Shown: positions 1 to 11,720 of the stretch, piece after piece
Position numbering within the stretch: position 1 is the stretch's first letter
Layout: each line of letters starts with the position of its first letter
Source: Monocercomonoides exilis
Lineage: Eukaryota; Preaxostyla; Oxymonadida; Polymastigidae
Length of the DNA stretch: 64,000 bases
Reading direction: 5' to 3'
Assembly (NCBI GenBank): GCA_001643675.2
Contig: LSRY02000031.1
Location: 1,085,001 to 1,149,000, forward strand
Notes under the pieces: generated by a model
The model's input: the letters and a program-made list of their open reading frames with translations, nothing else
Databases searched by the model: none
What the model was told of the DNA's origin: nothing
Position numbers and translations under genes: made by a program

Positions 1-457
1 CGGGAAGTTCATCTTCGGTGTATCTCGCCCAGTACATGCAAATTGTCCATTTTTTGTTGTCAACAATTTTTGCTCCATGCCTCGTCCACCTTGGCGGGTC
101 TGTCTTCACATTCTCAATCCAGTGCATGGCTGCAGTCTTGCCATCTTTATCTCTAATTGTGCTCTTATGCTGCATCCAATTTGGTGGTTCTGTTTTAACA
201 AAATATATCCAGTGCATGGCTGATGTCGCGCCATATTTATCTTGCATTGATGATTTGTGTCTCATCCATTCTGGTGGATCTGTTCCAACATGGATAACCC
301 ATGTCATCGCCATTGTCCATCCATTCTCATCCGCAATTGATGCGTCATGTCTCATCCATTCTGGTGGTTCTGTCTTCTTCTCTATAATCCAGCGCATTGC
401 CTCTGTTCTTCCTTTTACATCTTTCTCGGTTCTCATCGCATCAACATTATTTCCCAT
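1..457 (-). CDS. Partial tandem-repeat protein (30-residue, ankyrin-like repeats)
   Basis: The minus strand is open from the ATG at 457 to the window edge and encodes about four tandem units of exactly 30 residues. Each unit starts with T-[ED]-P-P-x-W-[MT]-x-H, then a D-x-x-G-x-T segment and an AM-x-W helix-like segment. The regular spacing and conservation show that this strand is the coding one; the equally open plus-strand frame (18-560) is its antisense shadow. Repeats of this PP-x-W-x-H type resemble ankyrin-like repeats I associate with parabasalid and oxymonad proteins, usually read as protein-protein interaction scaffolds; that assignment is from memory. The frame stays open upstream of 457 for some codons, so an upstream exon or earlier start is possible. 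The C-terminus lies outside the window. Exact function is unknown. Confidence 0.72.
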   Translation of the reverse strand, partial: MGNNVDAMRTEKDVKGRTEAMRWIIEKKTEPPEWMRHDASIADENGWTMAMTWVIHVGTDPPEWMRHKSSMQDKYGATSAMHWIYFVKTEPPNWMQHKSTIRDKDGKTAAMHWIENVKTDPPRWTRHGAKIVDNKKWTICMYWARYTEDELP

Positions 458-1599
458 TTCCGTGTTATTTTTGGTTGAATGGTATTTATTTGTTGCGCAC
501 AGACAAGTGATTCAACAAAAATATTTGATCTTATCAAATTTCTATTCTGTTATGGGTTGAACCAATATTTAGGAATTGTTCATTTATATAAAAATGGAAA
601 GTTTAATAACAATGATGATTGTCTTTGAAACAATCACTATTTATTCTTGATAGCATTGATTTATTTGAATGGATAATTATTCTTCCGAATTGGAATTTAT
701 TTAATATTTAGTCATATTGACGAATATTGAAAAAAATCAGTCATAGAAATTTTTGTAACAATCCAATAATTACAAAACCTGATGCATATTTATTGTTCCA
801 GCTCTGTAGCGCGTTCATTCATCATTCCATCAACAGAAATCATCATTTTCAATCATTCCAGAACATTTTTTAAAAAATTATCAGGCAAATGAACACTTCA
901 CCTTTCAAAAAAATTCTCTCAGACATCTCGTCAAACTCATTAACTTTCATTTCTATTTCCACTTCTATTTCTATTTCTTCTTCTTCTTCTTTCTTCTTTC
1001 TTCTTCTTCTTCCTCTTCTTCTCCTTCTCCTTCTTCTTTTCCTTCAAATCCTTCATCATTTTTCTTCAACACTTTGATCATTTCCATTGCATATCTTCTT
1101 CTTCCACATCTTCATTCTTTGAGAAGTCTTCCTTTCTCTTATTCATATGGAATTGACTGTGAATTGTATATTCTTAATGCTGTTTGCAAAGGCACATTGA
1201 AAGAAGAAGCAGAAAGAGAAAATGGGAAAAAGAAAGTGAACATTTCTGTATGAGAAAAAGCAATCAACTCTTCAATCACAAAAAGAAAGCATCTTCATCT
1301 TTGAAACTCCTTATTTGATTGCATGGTTTTAATTTCTCATCTTCAGTTTCAATGAAATCATATGAAACAAAGAAAAGCCAGGGAAGAATCCAAAGGATTA
1401 TCAACTCCAAAAAGGATCAGAAAAGAGACTTTTCATGTTGAATGAACAAATGAATGTAATTTATTTTTTTCTTTTTCTTTTTTGAAATCGGGAAAAATAA
1501 TCAATTAAAAATATTCAGATGAATATTTTGAGTAAAACGAAAAAAAAAAAAAGAAAAAATTCAGTTATCGAATTTAAAAGTGCGATGCATTTTGTTTCC
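458..1599. other. Intergenic, A+T rich, pyrimidine microsatellite
   Basis: No gene could be supported. A CTT/TTC-rich low-complexity tract lies at about 960-1060, and purine-rich stretches follow at 1200-1500. The small open frame in the CTT tract is a product of the repeat. Confidence 0.6.
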
Positions 1600-3011
1600 T
1601 TAAACACTTATAAAATAATCAGAAATATTCAATGATAGTCCATGATAATATCGTCTGTTAAGAATATCAAATTTTTCATGAAAGCTTGTGATGATGTCTT
1701 CGTATCCTTCTTCTTCCATCTTTTCAGTCACTTTCCTTTTTGAAACTTTTCTTTTCGCTTCTTCCATTTCATCATCTTCCTCTTCTTTCAATCTTCTTGA
1801 AACTTTCAAAAAAAGTACAAAGCTTTCATATGCCATTTTTTCATTCAACGTTGGCCGTTGTATCCCTTGAAAAACAGCATCTACAGCTCCTCCCTTCACA
1901 AAAGCATCAACTTTTATAGCTTTGTTTTCTGCTGCAGTTTCCAACAAATAAACACAATGATAATGAATTCCATTACATTTCTCCTTTGTGGCTTGAAATA
2001 CTTGAACAACGCTGCCAATAAGCCCAGAAAATTCTTCTCTCTGCAATTTACACATTTCGAAGAAAAAATTCAAAGATTCGATCCATCTCAATAAAGCAAG
2101 CTCTTCTTCACTTTCTTCTTCTTTCTCTCTCTTCCAATCCACATTTCTTGTCAGCTCTTCGATTTCTCTTGCTGCCTCTCTCGCAAAATACAGATCATTC
2201 ACAATCACTTCTTCTAAATTCTCATCGAAAAATAATCTGTCTATCAAAAACTTCCAAGCACACCGATAGGCAAGTCGAGAGAGGTTACGATGCTCCTGAT
2301 GATATTTGATAATCTCTTTGATTTCATTCAAATATAGTTCTTGCCTCAAACCCTGACAATAATAAAGAACAATTGAAACAACTTCAAAAAGGAAATAACA
2401 TTGTTCATACACCAATTCCAATGTTATGCAAAGCCAGAAAAGCCATTTCCACTTCTTTTTGTGTTTCCTCGCTTTCCTCTTTCTTCAATGCAACTTTAAG
2501 AAGGTTAGGAATACACATTAAAATCAAATCCAAAGATGGAACTCCGTTGTATAACAAAAGATAGCATTCACAAAGATCGACAAGAAGTTTTTCATCCTTT
2601 TCATCCATTTTTTTGCTCTCCGCAATTATCATCTGTTCGAATCTTTGGCACAACAAAGATTTTTCAAAGCTGCGTGTCCATGCATTTTTTAGAACTTTGT
2701 GATGGACAATGTGCTTCAACAATAAAAGCACATTTCCCATAGACAGTTTCTTATCTTCAATTATTTATTCCATTTTGTTGAACAGTTCTTTCGTGAAAAC
2801 AAACTTGAATTCTTCTTCATCCATCTCATCCATTGGTCTATCCATTTCTTTGATTGCCCGTTTCTGCCCGTCCACATCACAATCTTCAAGTCCATTTAAC
2901 AATTCTTCAATAAAAAACAAAACAAAACAAAAAGAAATCCATTCATCGAGAACTCAAATCCAACAATAAACACAAACCATTAAACCTTTCAGTTCCACTC
3001 GTTGTCTGCAT
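1600..3011 (-). pseudogene. Family A copy 1: three-exon hypothetical protein with one in-frame TAA
   Basis: Exons are 3011-2978 (34 bp), 2904-2411 (494 bp) and 2352-1600. The introns are 2977-2905 (donor GTTTGT, acceptor AAG) and 2410-2353 (donor GTATGA, acceptor CAG). The model aligns exon for exon with the intact copy at 34270-35669: both start with MQ, and exon 1 (34 bp) and exon 2 (494 bp) have identical lengths. It would encode 479 residues, mostly charged alpha-helical, with a C-terminal K-[KR]-x-EKMEEEGYED-type motif near residue 445. A TAA at 2767-2765 interrupts exon 2 exactly where the intact copy has Lys. No second lesion is seen, so inactivation is recent, or readthrough or a sequencing error is possible. 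Function unknown; I recognise no domain. Confidence 0.75.
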
Positions 3012-3329
3012 TTTTGAAAATGCATTGCGAACAGAAAACAACGAAAATTCGTCATTCGAATTGAATTCAGATATCATTGGATAAAAGAAATCGGCGCAAA
3101 ACAAAAACTCAAAGCAACCATGAAAGCATAAGTCGTTATACCATTCTGCGTTGTTAGTGATATTTGGCAAGGCATTACAAAAAAAGAAAGAAAGAAAAAA
3201 CGATAAATATTTTTCTGGTTTGTTGTTATGGATATAAGATCATCAGATTTGAAAGATCGAAAATATTCCTTGTTAAAATGAGAGATCGGTGATCGAATAT
3301 TTTCTGTTAAATAGGCGATTCTATTTTCA

Positions 3330-3915
3330 GTGGCGGAATGATACAGCGAAAACGGGTTGTTGATGATGGAGTTGTGCGAGATAATTATTATGAAAAGTAT
3401 TTTTTAAGGAAATTCATTTTCCAAAATAACATATGAAAATAATGATGTATGCGTTTTTTATTGTTCTTGTGCATTTTAAAGATGTTTCCATCTTTGGCCT
3501 TCTCAGAGTGCAAGAATCTGATAAATTATATAAATTGCTATTCTTTTGTTTTTCTGAGGAGATCATAAGAAGAGAGCTATGCCGAGAGACAATCAGCAGA
3601 TGTGAATTGCAGATTTTTTGCATTAAGTTGGGAGAGGGGATGAAAACAAATTCGATATCAAAACATTTGGATGAGATCGAAAAGGAATGATAACAGTTGG
3701 ACAGTTATTGAAAAGAAAAAATGAAAAGATATTTTTTTCTGCAAAAAAATGTGTGAAAACATAGAAAGAAGGATATTTTAGGAGAAAAAAGGATGATGGA
3801 GAAAGGAGCACCGAGAAACAAGGGAAAAGGAGATTGACAGCTACAGTGATAAAGCAATCTTCTGCATTTGCGATATGGATAGCATATTTGTTCTTTTGAG
3901 GAATTTTTATAGTCA
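3330..3915 (+). pseudogene. Family B copy 1 (degenerate multicopy gene)
   Basis: This stretch is clearly similar along its length to 26240-26930 and 30690-31500 (both minus strand). Shared blocks include an L-M-M-E-L-x-E segment at about 3358, a hydrophobic signal-like segment beginning with the ATG at 3433, the phrase encoding V-Q-E-S-D-K-L-Y-K at about 3510, and a GGAGCRCYGRGAAACAA block near 3810. The frame at 3433-3690 is open for 85 residues and then closes. Homology continues past it in shifted frames, which fits a decayed or intron-split gene. The product may once have been secreted or membrane-anchored, judging from the hydrophobic N-terminus. No known domain is recognised. Confidence 0.5.
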
Positions 3916-4146
3916 ATGCAAAACTAATTATTTTTATTTATTCATTAGCAAAATGAAATTATTTTTGGATTATTAAGTTTTTATGAAATGTTCAATTTCA
4001 CACTTTTTGAGTTTGAAATAAATTTTTTTCATAGAAATATATGTGCAAAGCCTTGTGAAATTTTTGTATTAAACAAAAAATTTCTTTTGAAATGATTAAT
4101 TAAAAAAATAAATATCACAACTTTTAATTAATATAACAGATCAAAA

Positions 4147-7100
4147 ATGAGGTTTTTAATTCTTCTGGCTTTTATAAGTCTCAAAAGCGTTTGTGAGCTT
4201 CCAAAAGATAAAATAATAAAATCAGTGAGTGTATTCCCTCCAACAGGATCACAAATAAACCCTCGCTACTCTCCGTTTTTTCAATATTTTGTTTCTGAAA
4301 AAGGAAAGCCAAGCATATTCGTTTATGGAGGAACAACTTATAATGATGTTATTCTTTCAGATGCATATGTTGTCACGCTTGATCATGTATTTATTGCTCC
4401 TGTTCAGATTCCTCTGGAAAGCAAAAAACCTTTGGTTAAATTTTTTGCTCAATTCAAAGTCAACAACACGTTCTTTATTTGGGGTGGATGGAAAGACACA
4501 GGACTTTCAAATACGCTTTGGTCATTTAATTTTTCGTCACAAGTTTGGAAAGAAGTGGATCAAGGAGATTCAATTCCTGAAGCTCGATATTCGATGGCAT
4601 ATGCATCTGATGACAATAAGCTATATGTTTTTGGAGGAATTAGTGCATCTGGGCTTCTGAATGATCTGTGGGAATTTGATACACAAACGAAAAAATGGAA
4701 AGTAATAAAAATTAATTCGAATGAAAATGGTCCAAAGCGATGCAGCGGAGCTGGAATGTTTATTTCAAATGGTTATGCTGTTGTTTTTGGGGGAGATACG
4801 GAAGGAGATGATGTTTATGATTTCAACATGTTCAGGATAAAGATCGATGCAAATTCTATTCAATCTTGGGAAGAAGTGAAAATCACAGATTTGGATGGAA
4901 ATAACAAAAATATTCCTGTGTCACGATCAAATTTTGGACACACTACACGTGTCATTTCAAGTGAATCATTTCTCTATTTATTTGGAGGTTGGAATTCCAA
5001 TAACTACTCATCAGGTCCAAATTCCATTCTCCTTTTTAATTGCAGTCAAGTTGGGAGCAATGGAAATGGTCAAAAAGAAGTCGCTTTCAAAGAAATCATT
5101 CATGATGATCAGAGCTATTTTTTTGGTGATTGTGGTTGCACAATTGATAATGATGGAAATGTTTTCATTTTTGGAGGAAGAATGAATTCAAAAATATGTT
5201 CCGATTTAATTGCTGTGATGAAAGAGGATTTATCATTCAATATAACAGAAGAAAGTTTGAATTCTCCGGAAGCAGTGGACCGAAGAGATGCATACAAGAA
5301 GCAGCTTCTTGATAAGGACGATGACGATTATATTTTTGGAAGACTCAGAAATAACTATTCACATCCTTCATTTTTTTCATCTTTTGATGAGAATTCAATC
5401 GCGAAAACGAGTATTGAAAAAGAAAGCATCAAAGCAAAAACGGAAACAATCCTTAGACACAATTTATTATCAAGAATCAATGGAGATCCGTTTATCAGTT
5501 TAATCAAAGCAATGGATTTTGCACCATCTCCTCGAGTTAATCCAATTGTTGGGTTCAGCAATGGAGCGTTTTTTGTGTATGGTGGAAGAGACCCTATTAC
5601 AGGAGAAATATTGAGCGATCTTCATATCTATGTTATTAAGTTGAATCAATGGTTTATCCAATTACCTGAAATAACATCTGAAAGACCTCCTGCGAGAGAA
5701 CTTGGTTCGTTTTGCTTTGATAATAATCGCATTCTTCTTTTTGGAGGTTTGGGACCAAATCCTCAAACTGGGAAAGTTGAACCATCAAATGAGTTATGGG
5801 AATTTTCCTTTTCAACACTTTCATATAGACAGTTGGGGAAAAATTCTTTTATCAAGCCATATCCAGTGTTTGGAGCAGCTTGTGCAATGTATATGGATTA
5901 TTTAATAGTGATTGGAGGTAAACAAGCTGATGGACAGCTGAGTGAAAACGGTTTTGTCTTTAACTTTGCAAGTGATGAATGGGAGTATTCTTTGGAATAT
6001 GCAAAGAGTTACAAATCATCGATTCTTGTCAAAGAAATGCTTCCAAAACTAAAGAATGAAAAAAATACTCCAATGCATAGAAATACCAAAAAAAGAAATA
6101 ATTACCAAGATACATCGAATTCATTTATCTCAAATTCAAAAAACAAAGAGCATTTGGGAAAAAATGAATTGGTTAGCAACAAAAGTGAAAGTGAAAAAAT
6201 AAGAACCGATGACACAAGAAAAAATCATACACTTTTTTTGTTCGGTGGAAACCAAGGAACAATTCCCTTTTATGGAATAAGAGAAGATAATATTTATGAG
6301 CATTTCAGTAAAAGAAAAAATGGAACAAACTCAAATAAAGGTGATGAAATGAGGTCTCCTTCAGATGAAAACGGAAATTTCATTCATATTGACGGAGTTG
6401 ATGAAGTGGAGATCTTTAATAATCTTGATGGAATTGCATTATCATTCCAAAATACAATGCTGATGTTCGGAGGAAGAAAAAGAAATTTGGTTCAAGACAC
6501 ATTTAAATATTTCAAAATTCATGACAATTGGACAATTGATGCATTGGAAGATGATGGATCATTCTCATCAAAGGGTATGCATCTTGATATTGTTGAAGCC
6601 GGTTGTACGGTTTTCAATAAAAGTGTTATCTGTTTCGGTGGAAGACAAGTAAGTGAAAACAGAACAGTGTTGGTAAATGCACTTGACACATTTCGAATTA
6701 TCAGATTAAATGAAAAATTCATTCATTGTTCTCCTGGAACATATGAAGATCAAAATGGAGAATGTCAGCTTTGTGAACTTGGAGAGTACAAAGAAGAATA
6801 TGGAAATGGTTCATGCGAAAAATGTCCAAAGGGATCATACGGAACAGCTTTTGGATCGCAAAAGTTTGGATGTCTTCCAGTTCCTGCAGGAATATTCTCT
6901 GAAAATGAAGGTGCTTTCAAATTTGTTTTCGACAATATGATTTATTCAAACGGATTAAAGAATTGCACTGATGAACAATATTGTCCAATCGGTTCGGCTT
7001 CATCAAATAACAAAAACCCGAATACAAAATCTGTATGTGAGCAGCCAGAACCTTTTGATACAAAGGAATTCACAGAAAATATTCTAACCTACATATTTTA

Positions 7101-8442
7101 TTTTGGTTCAGTTGGTCTTGGTGTTGTAATTGCTTTGTCATTTTTATGTTTTCCAACAAAAGCGTTTTTGTATAAGTTGGACAGCTATTCAGATAAATAT
7201 GTTGATCAGCTTGATCCTGACACACATTCCACTATTAAACATATCAGAAAAACCACATTTGGAGGTTTCATTTCAATAATTGCCTTTTGCTTTGTTATTG
7301 GTGCTGCTCTGTTGATTATTGTGACTTTTGCATGTTTCAACATTAATGAAACAAGAACAACTGAAGATATATCAATGGAAAAGAATGCAGACATTACAAA
7401 AATAGAAAACGAAAACATTCAGGTTGAATTGACTTTATTAGACTACACTGGCGAATGCATTGAAAAAGTGAGTGATAACACACATGAATTATCTGGAGAG
7501 TGTTCAGGGAAATTGGGTCTAGGGAAATTCACTTTTGATGCTTTTGGTTTGATGCATAATTTTTATTATTTATTTAATATTAAGTAAAAAATTTTTAATT
7601 TTTAATTTCAATTTAAACATGTTCATTAATTATGCACAAAAGATTGGTACGATAGTGAAAATGAAGACAAAAGTGTAACAATTGAAAGAAGTTGCACTCA
7701 AATGCCATCTTCCAATCTTTATTATCCCCCAACGAAAAACTGCCAGATAACTCTCAAAGCGTCGAAATATAAGAATAATCTGTCAAATTCTGAAGCAATA
7801 TTCTTTTCATTGTTCTCATCGGAAAGAAATGCATCATGCAGAGCTATTAAGGTTAAAGCGAATGCTGATTCAGCTGTTAAAAAACAAAAAAAGACTGAGA
7901 ACAATCAAAACAATTATCCCTCAACAATGGAAGATATATTTGTGCTGGATGAAAATGTTATGTTTCATGGACCAAATCCAACAAATATTACCATAGAACT
8001 AATTCCTTCCTTCTTTTTAGATGAAAAAAAGAAGAAAAACTCAGAACCTGTTAAAGGTCATTTGATAAACCATATTTCTTTCAATAGAGGATCATTGTCA
8101 AGTTATTCAAATATGTATTTTTCGACTGGATTTGGAGTAAATATTCTATTGAAACAGGAGAAAACTATCATCATCACAAACCGTTCTTTCAAAATCGCAT
8201 TCAAAATGTTTTTAACTTTGCTTGGAGGAACATTTGCGTATATGGGATATTTTGGTAATGTCTTACCTGTTTTTGAAACACTAATGAATGTCAACTGGCC
8301 ATGTGGAAGAAACGTCAAAAAGAAAATCACAACTGTTTTCAATGATTCTTCAAGGATAACAAAAAAGAGATCAGCAAATCGTGGATATGCAGAGGAAATG
8401 AAAAGTTCATTGGATCAAAACATCGTTTCTGGTTTCACCTAA
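4147..8442 (+). CDS. Large kelch-repeat type membrane protein (two exons)
   Basis: Exons 4147-7546 and 7643-8442 encode about 1399 residues. The intron (7547-7642, 96 bp) has donor GTTTGA and acceptor AAAAG; its position and phase match the intron of the paralogue at 12945-16870. Residues 1-18 form a signal peptide. About twelve kelch blades follow, each with a [FYI]-x-GG strand and often a later W (for example F-V-F-G-G then L-W-x-F), spread over residues 50-850. A cysteine-rich C-x-P-G-x-Y / C-x-x-C segment of the GCC2/GCC3 (ephrin-receptor-like) type lies near residues 858-945. Two membrane helices follow at about 978-1003 and 1037-1060, and a third hydrophobic stretch near the C-terminus. 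Kelch blades form propellers that bind proteins or glycans, so a surface adhesion or sensing role is inferred. A charged, low-complexity insert lies at about residues 630-690. There is no catalytic domain. Confidence 0.85.
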
Positions 8443-9288
8443 GAAAAGTAATATTTGCTGATATGATTTTGACTAATTTGCTTTCCGATATATATACATA
8501 ATTATTTTTGTCTATTAATTTTTATATTTCAATTAAATTTTCAATTTGTTTTTTTATTTATCAGATCGTTGGATTCGCAGAAATCAATAGCATTTGTTCG
8601 AATATAAATTAATGGGTTAAAATATTTTTTTGGAAAATAAAAGTAAGAAAGAAAGAAAAATGGAAAAGAAAAGAAAAGAGGAGAAAGAAAAGAAAAAAGA
8701 AAAATATAAAGAAAAATAAGAATAAGAATAAGAAGATTTAGATGAAAAGAAAGACGAAGAAGAAAGAGAAGAGAGAGAGGAGAAAGAAGAGGAAGAAGAA
8801 GAAGAAGAAATTGATGTGGATGTGGATGTGGTTGATGGTGTTGTATCATTAGGATGTGCAGTGGGTGTAAGCAAAATTGAAGGAATGAATGATGAATGAG
8901 GTGTTTGAGAGGTGTTTGAGGGTGTGAAAGAAGAAGAGGAAGAAGAAGATGATGATGAAGAAGAAATTAAAGAATTAAGAGTGTCAAGATTATCTTTGGA
9001 GGTGATGGAATAATTTGCTGCGTTCAAATTTGAGGAAGAAGAAGCATAAGAAGAGGAAGAAACAGGTGAAGAAGAAGAAGAAGATGATGATAATTAAATT
9101 GATTGAAATGAATAAAGAATACATTATTTTTCGAGGAATATGATTTTAACAAAGTGATGCAATCCATGAAGAATAGAATCTCTTCTCTTCTCTCTTCTTC
9201 TCTCTTCTCTTCTCTTTATCCTTTTCGTTTATTCATTTTCAGTCATCTGTTTTTTCTGAATCTCAAATTCATTAAAAAAACACCTTCT
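8443..9288. other. Low-complexity intergenic stretch (Ser-rich frame on minus strand)
   Basis: Purine-rich GAA/GAAAGA repeats dominate 8640-9090. On the minus strand they keep a frame open at 9027-8617 that is largely poly-serine with a short normal-composition core (residues about 1-20 and 35-65). It could be part of a serine-rich protein, but no start context, splice pattern or conserved motif supports it, so it is not called as a gene. Confidence 0.4.
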
Positions 9289-11720
9289 TCACAAAAGCAT
9301 GAAATAACACTCCAGCTTTTCGTCAGGATAACTTCTTGGTAATTCTTCTTCAAGCAAGAAATGATGAAACTTGACAATGCAATCATCCAATCCTTCTTCC
9401 TCCATCTTTTCAAACACTTTCCTTTTCAGCTCTTTTCTTTTCGATTCTTCCATTTCATCTTTCGTCTCTTCTTGTAATCTTTTCGAAAGCTCCAATAAGA
9501 ATGAGAGACAACAAACTGTAACGTGGTCATTCAATGATTGCTGCAAGATCTCTTCCAAAACAGCATCAACAGCTCCTCCTTACAACAACCCTTCAACTTT
9601 CACACAACTGTTTTCTGCTTCAACTTTGAGCGGATAAATGCATTGCTCTCTTATTTCTCTGTGATTATCCCTTGATGCTCTCAATATTTGAGCAATGCAG
9701 CTGATAAGCTCTGAATATTCTTCATTACACAGTGAGCACGATCCCAAGAAATATCATCGTTCAGAAACCCGGGAATTTTTCAAAAACCCGGACTTTTTTA
9801 AAAAATTCATATATCTCGACGAGTTTTAAAAATTAAATTATAACACTTCACACAGTTACGCATCGATGTATAACACATCTTACCATATCAAAATTTTTAT
9901 TTATTGTGCTGTATTTAAGAAGAAATAAATAATTTTTATTTTTGAAAATCTGACTTTTAATGAAATTTTCTATTTTAATAAAACGATTCAGTTCATCTTT
10001 TATACATAAAACTTATTTTTTCTTTGTTGCAAACTGTTCTGGCTATTTTTCATTTTCTGCAATTTGCTCTTTACAACGGAATGAAAATCTGTCATTTTCA
10101 AAAATTCACGGTCAATGGGATAACTTAAAAAATATTTATTTCCAAACTCATAAGCATACATGTGAATTAAACACATGCTTTAATAAATATGATAGTTATA
10201 TAAAATTTCTTTATTGATGAAATTTAAGATGATTCAATTGGTATTTCAAAAAACTCAATTTGGAAGAAAATTCAATGAAAATGATCATTATAAATCATCA
10301 ATAATGAAAACAATATTTATTTATGAAATACCAATTGAATCATCTTAAATTTCATCAATAAAGAAATTTTATATAACTATCATATTTATTAAAGCATGTG
10401 TTTAATTCACATGTATGCTTATGAGTTTGGAAATAAATATTTTTTAAGTTATCCCATTGACCGTGAATTTTTGAAAATGACAGATTTTCATTCCGTTGTA
10501 AAGAGCAAATTGCAGAAAATGAAAAATAGCCAGAACAGTTTGCAACAAAGAAAAAATAAGTTTTATGTATAAAAGATGAACTGAATCGTTTTATTAAAAT
10601 AGAAAATTTCATTAAAAGTCAGATTTTCAAAAATAAAAATTATTTATTTCTTCTTAAATACAGCACAATAAATAAAAATTTTGATATGGTAAGATGTGTT
10701 ATACATCGATGCGTAACTGTGTGAAGTGTTATAATTTAATTTTTAAAACTCGTCGAGATATATGAATTTTTTAAAAAAGTCCGGGTTTTTGAAAAATTCC
10801 CGGGTTTCTGAACGATGATACTCCAATGCTGAGAGCCATCCCATCAAAACAAGTTCTTCTTCTTTTTCTTTTCCTCTTCCTTCTTCCTCTTCCTCTTCCT
10901 TCTTCCTCTTCCTCTTCCTTCCTCTTCCAGTCAACACACTTTGAAAGCACTTCCAGCTCTTTTATTGCCTCTCTCACAAAATGAAGCTCATTTTCAACAA
11001 CTTGTTCCTAATTTTTAATAAAGCATAATCTTTTTGTCAAAAACTCCCAAGCTGATTGATTGGCAAGTCTTGTCAGATTGTGGTGCTTCTGATGATAAGC
11101 GATAATCTCCTCAATCTCATTCAAAAACAATTCTTGCTCCATTTTCTATTTTTGAATTTATGTGATCGTTGTATGTTGTTGAAATTATTCAATAGAAAAA
11201 AATACTTACTTCGTTTGTCACATTTCTCAATGCAAACAAAGACACTTCCGCTTCTTTCTGAGCTTCTTCGCTTTCCACTTTTCTCAATGCGTATTTCAAC
11301 AGGAAAGGCACACAGATTGAAAGCAATTTTGGAGAAAATCTGTTGCAAAGTCAAAAAAAATCCATTTATCAAATTCAACAAGATGCTTTTCATTTTCATC
11401 ATCTTTTTTCCTCTTTATTGTTTATCATCCTTTTCAATCTTTTATTCAATGAAGATTCAACAAATAAATCAATTCATTATTTATAAACGCATTGAAATTT
11501 CCAAAGAACTTGAGTGACACAATTGCTTTTCCCATTGACATTTTCTTTTCTTCTATCATTTTTTCAATTTCGTAAAAAAAAGTTCTTTTTTGAAAGCAGA
11601 TGTGAATTCTTCTTTATCCATTTCGTTCACTAGTTCGTTCATTTCTTCGATTTTTGATAACAAATCAATTTTCGTTCAATAATCACATTCAGAAAGCATT
11701 TCTTTATTTTCAAATTATCG
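9289..11720 (-). pseudogene. Family A copy 3, decayed and split by a palindromic insertion
   Basis: On the minus strand, translations in several frames match family A in order. Near 11690-11560 is the region equivalent to exon 2's start, with frameshifts. Near 11300-11210 is the end of exon 2, before a GTAAGT donor at 11209. At 11150-10821 is the start of exon 3 (N-E-I-E-E-I-I, then V-D-W-K near 10935). The rest of exon 3 follows at 9753-9289, including the EKMEEEG motif. Several stops and frameshifts are present (for example TAA within the GLL-GGAV region near 9580). A (GGAAGA)n-like expansion inflates the E/R-rich segment near 10860-10920. The 1065-bp palindrome at 9754-10818 interrupts exon 3; removing it with one TA rejoins the frame exactly. 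Confidence 0.8.
9754..10818. mobile_element. Giant palindromic (foldback-type) element, TA target duplication
   Basis: Two inverted arms of about 495 bp (9754-10248 and 10324-10818) appear identical by eye along their length, around a 75-bp loop; the symmetry axis is near 10286. The ends read TCATCGTTCAGAAACCC and its complement, and TA lies on both sides. Both arms carry the same 85-codon open frame (9960-10217 plus, 10355-10612 minus). This is a trivial result of the palindrome; the peptide shows no known domain. TA duplication and terminal inverted repeats suggest mobilisation by a Tc1/mariner-type transposase supplied elsewhere. The element sits inside the family A copy 3 pseudogene. Confidence 0.88.

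Noticed and set aside
9960-10612. Two identical 85-residue proteins on opposite strands.
   Set aside because: They are the same open frame in the two arms of the palindrome; identity follows from the arms, and no domain is visible.
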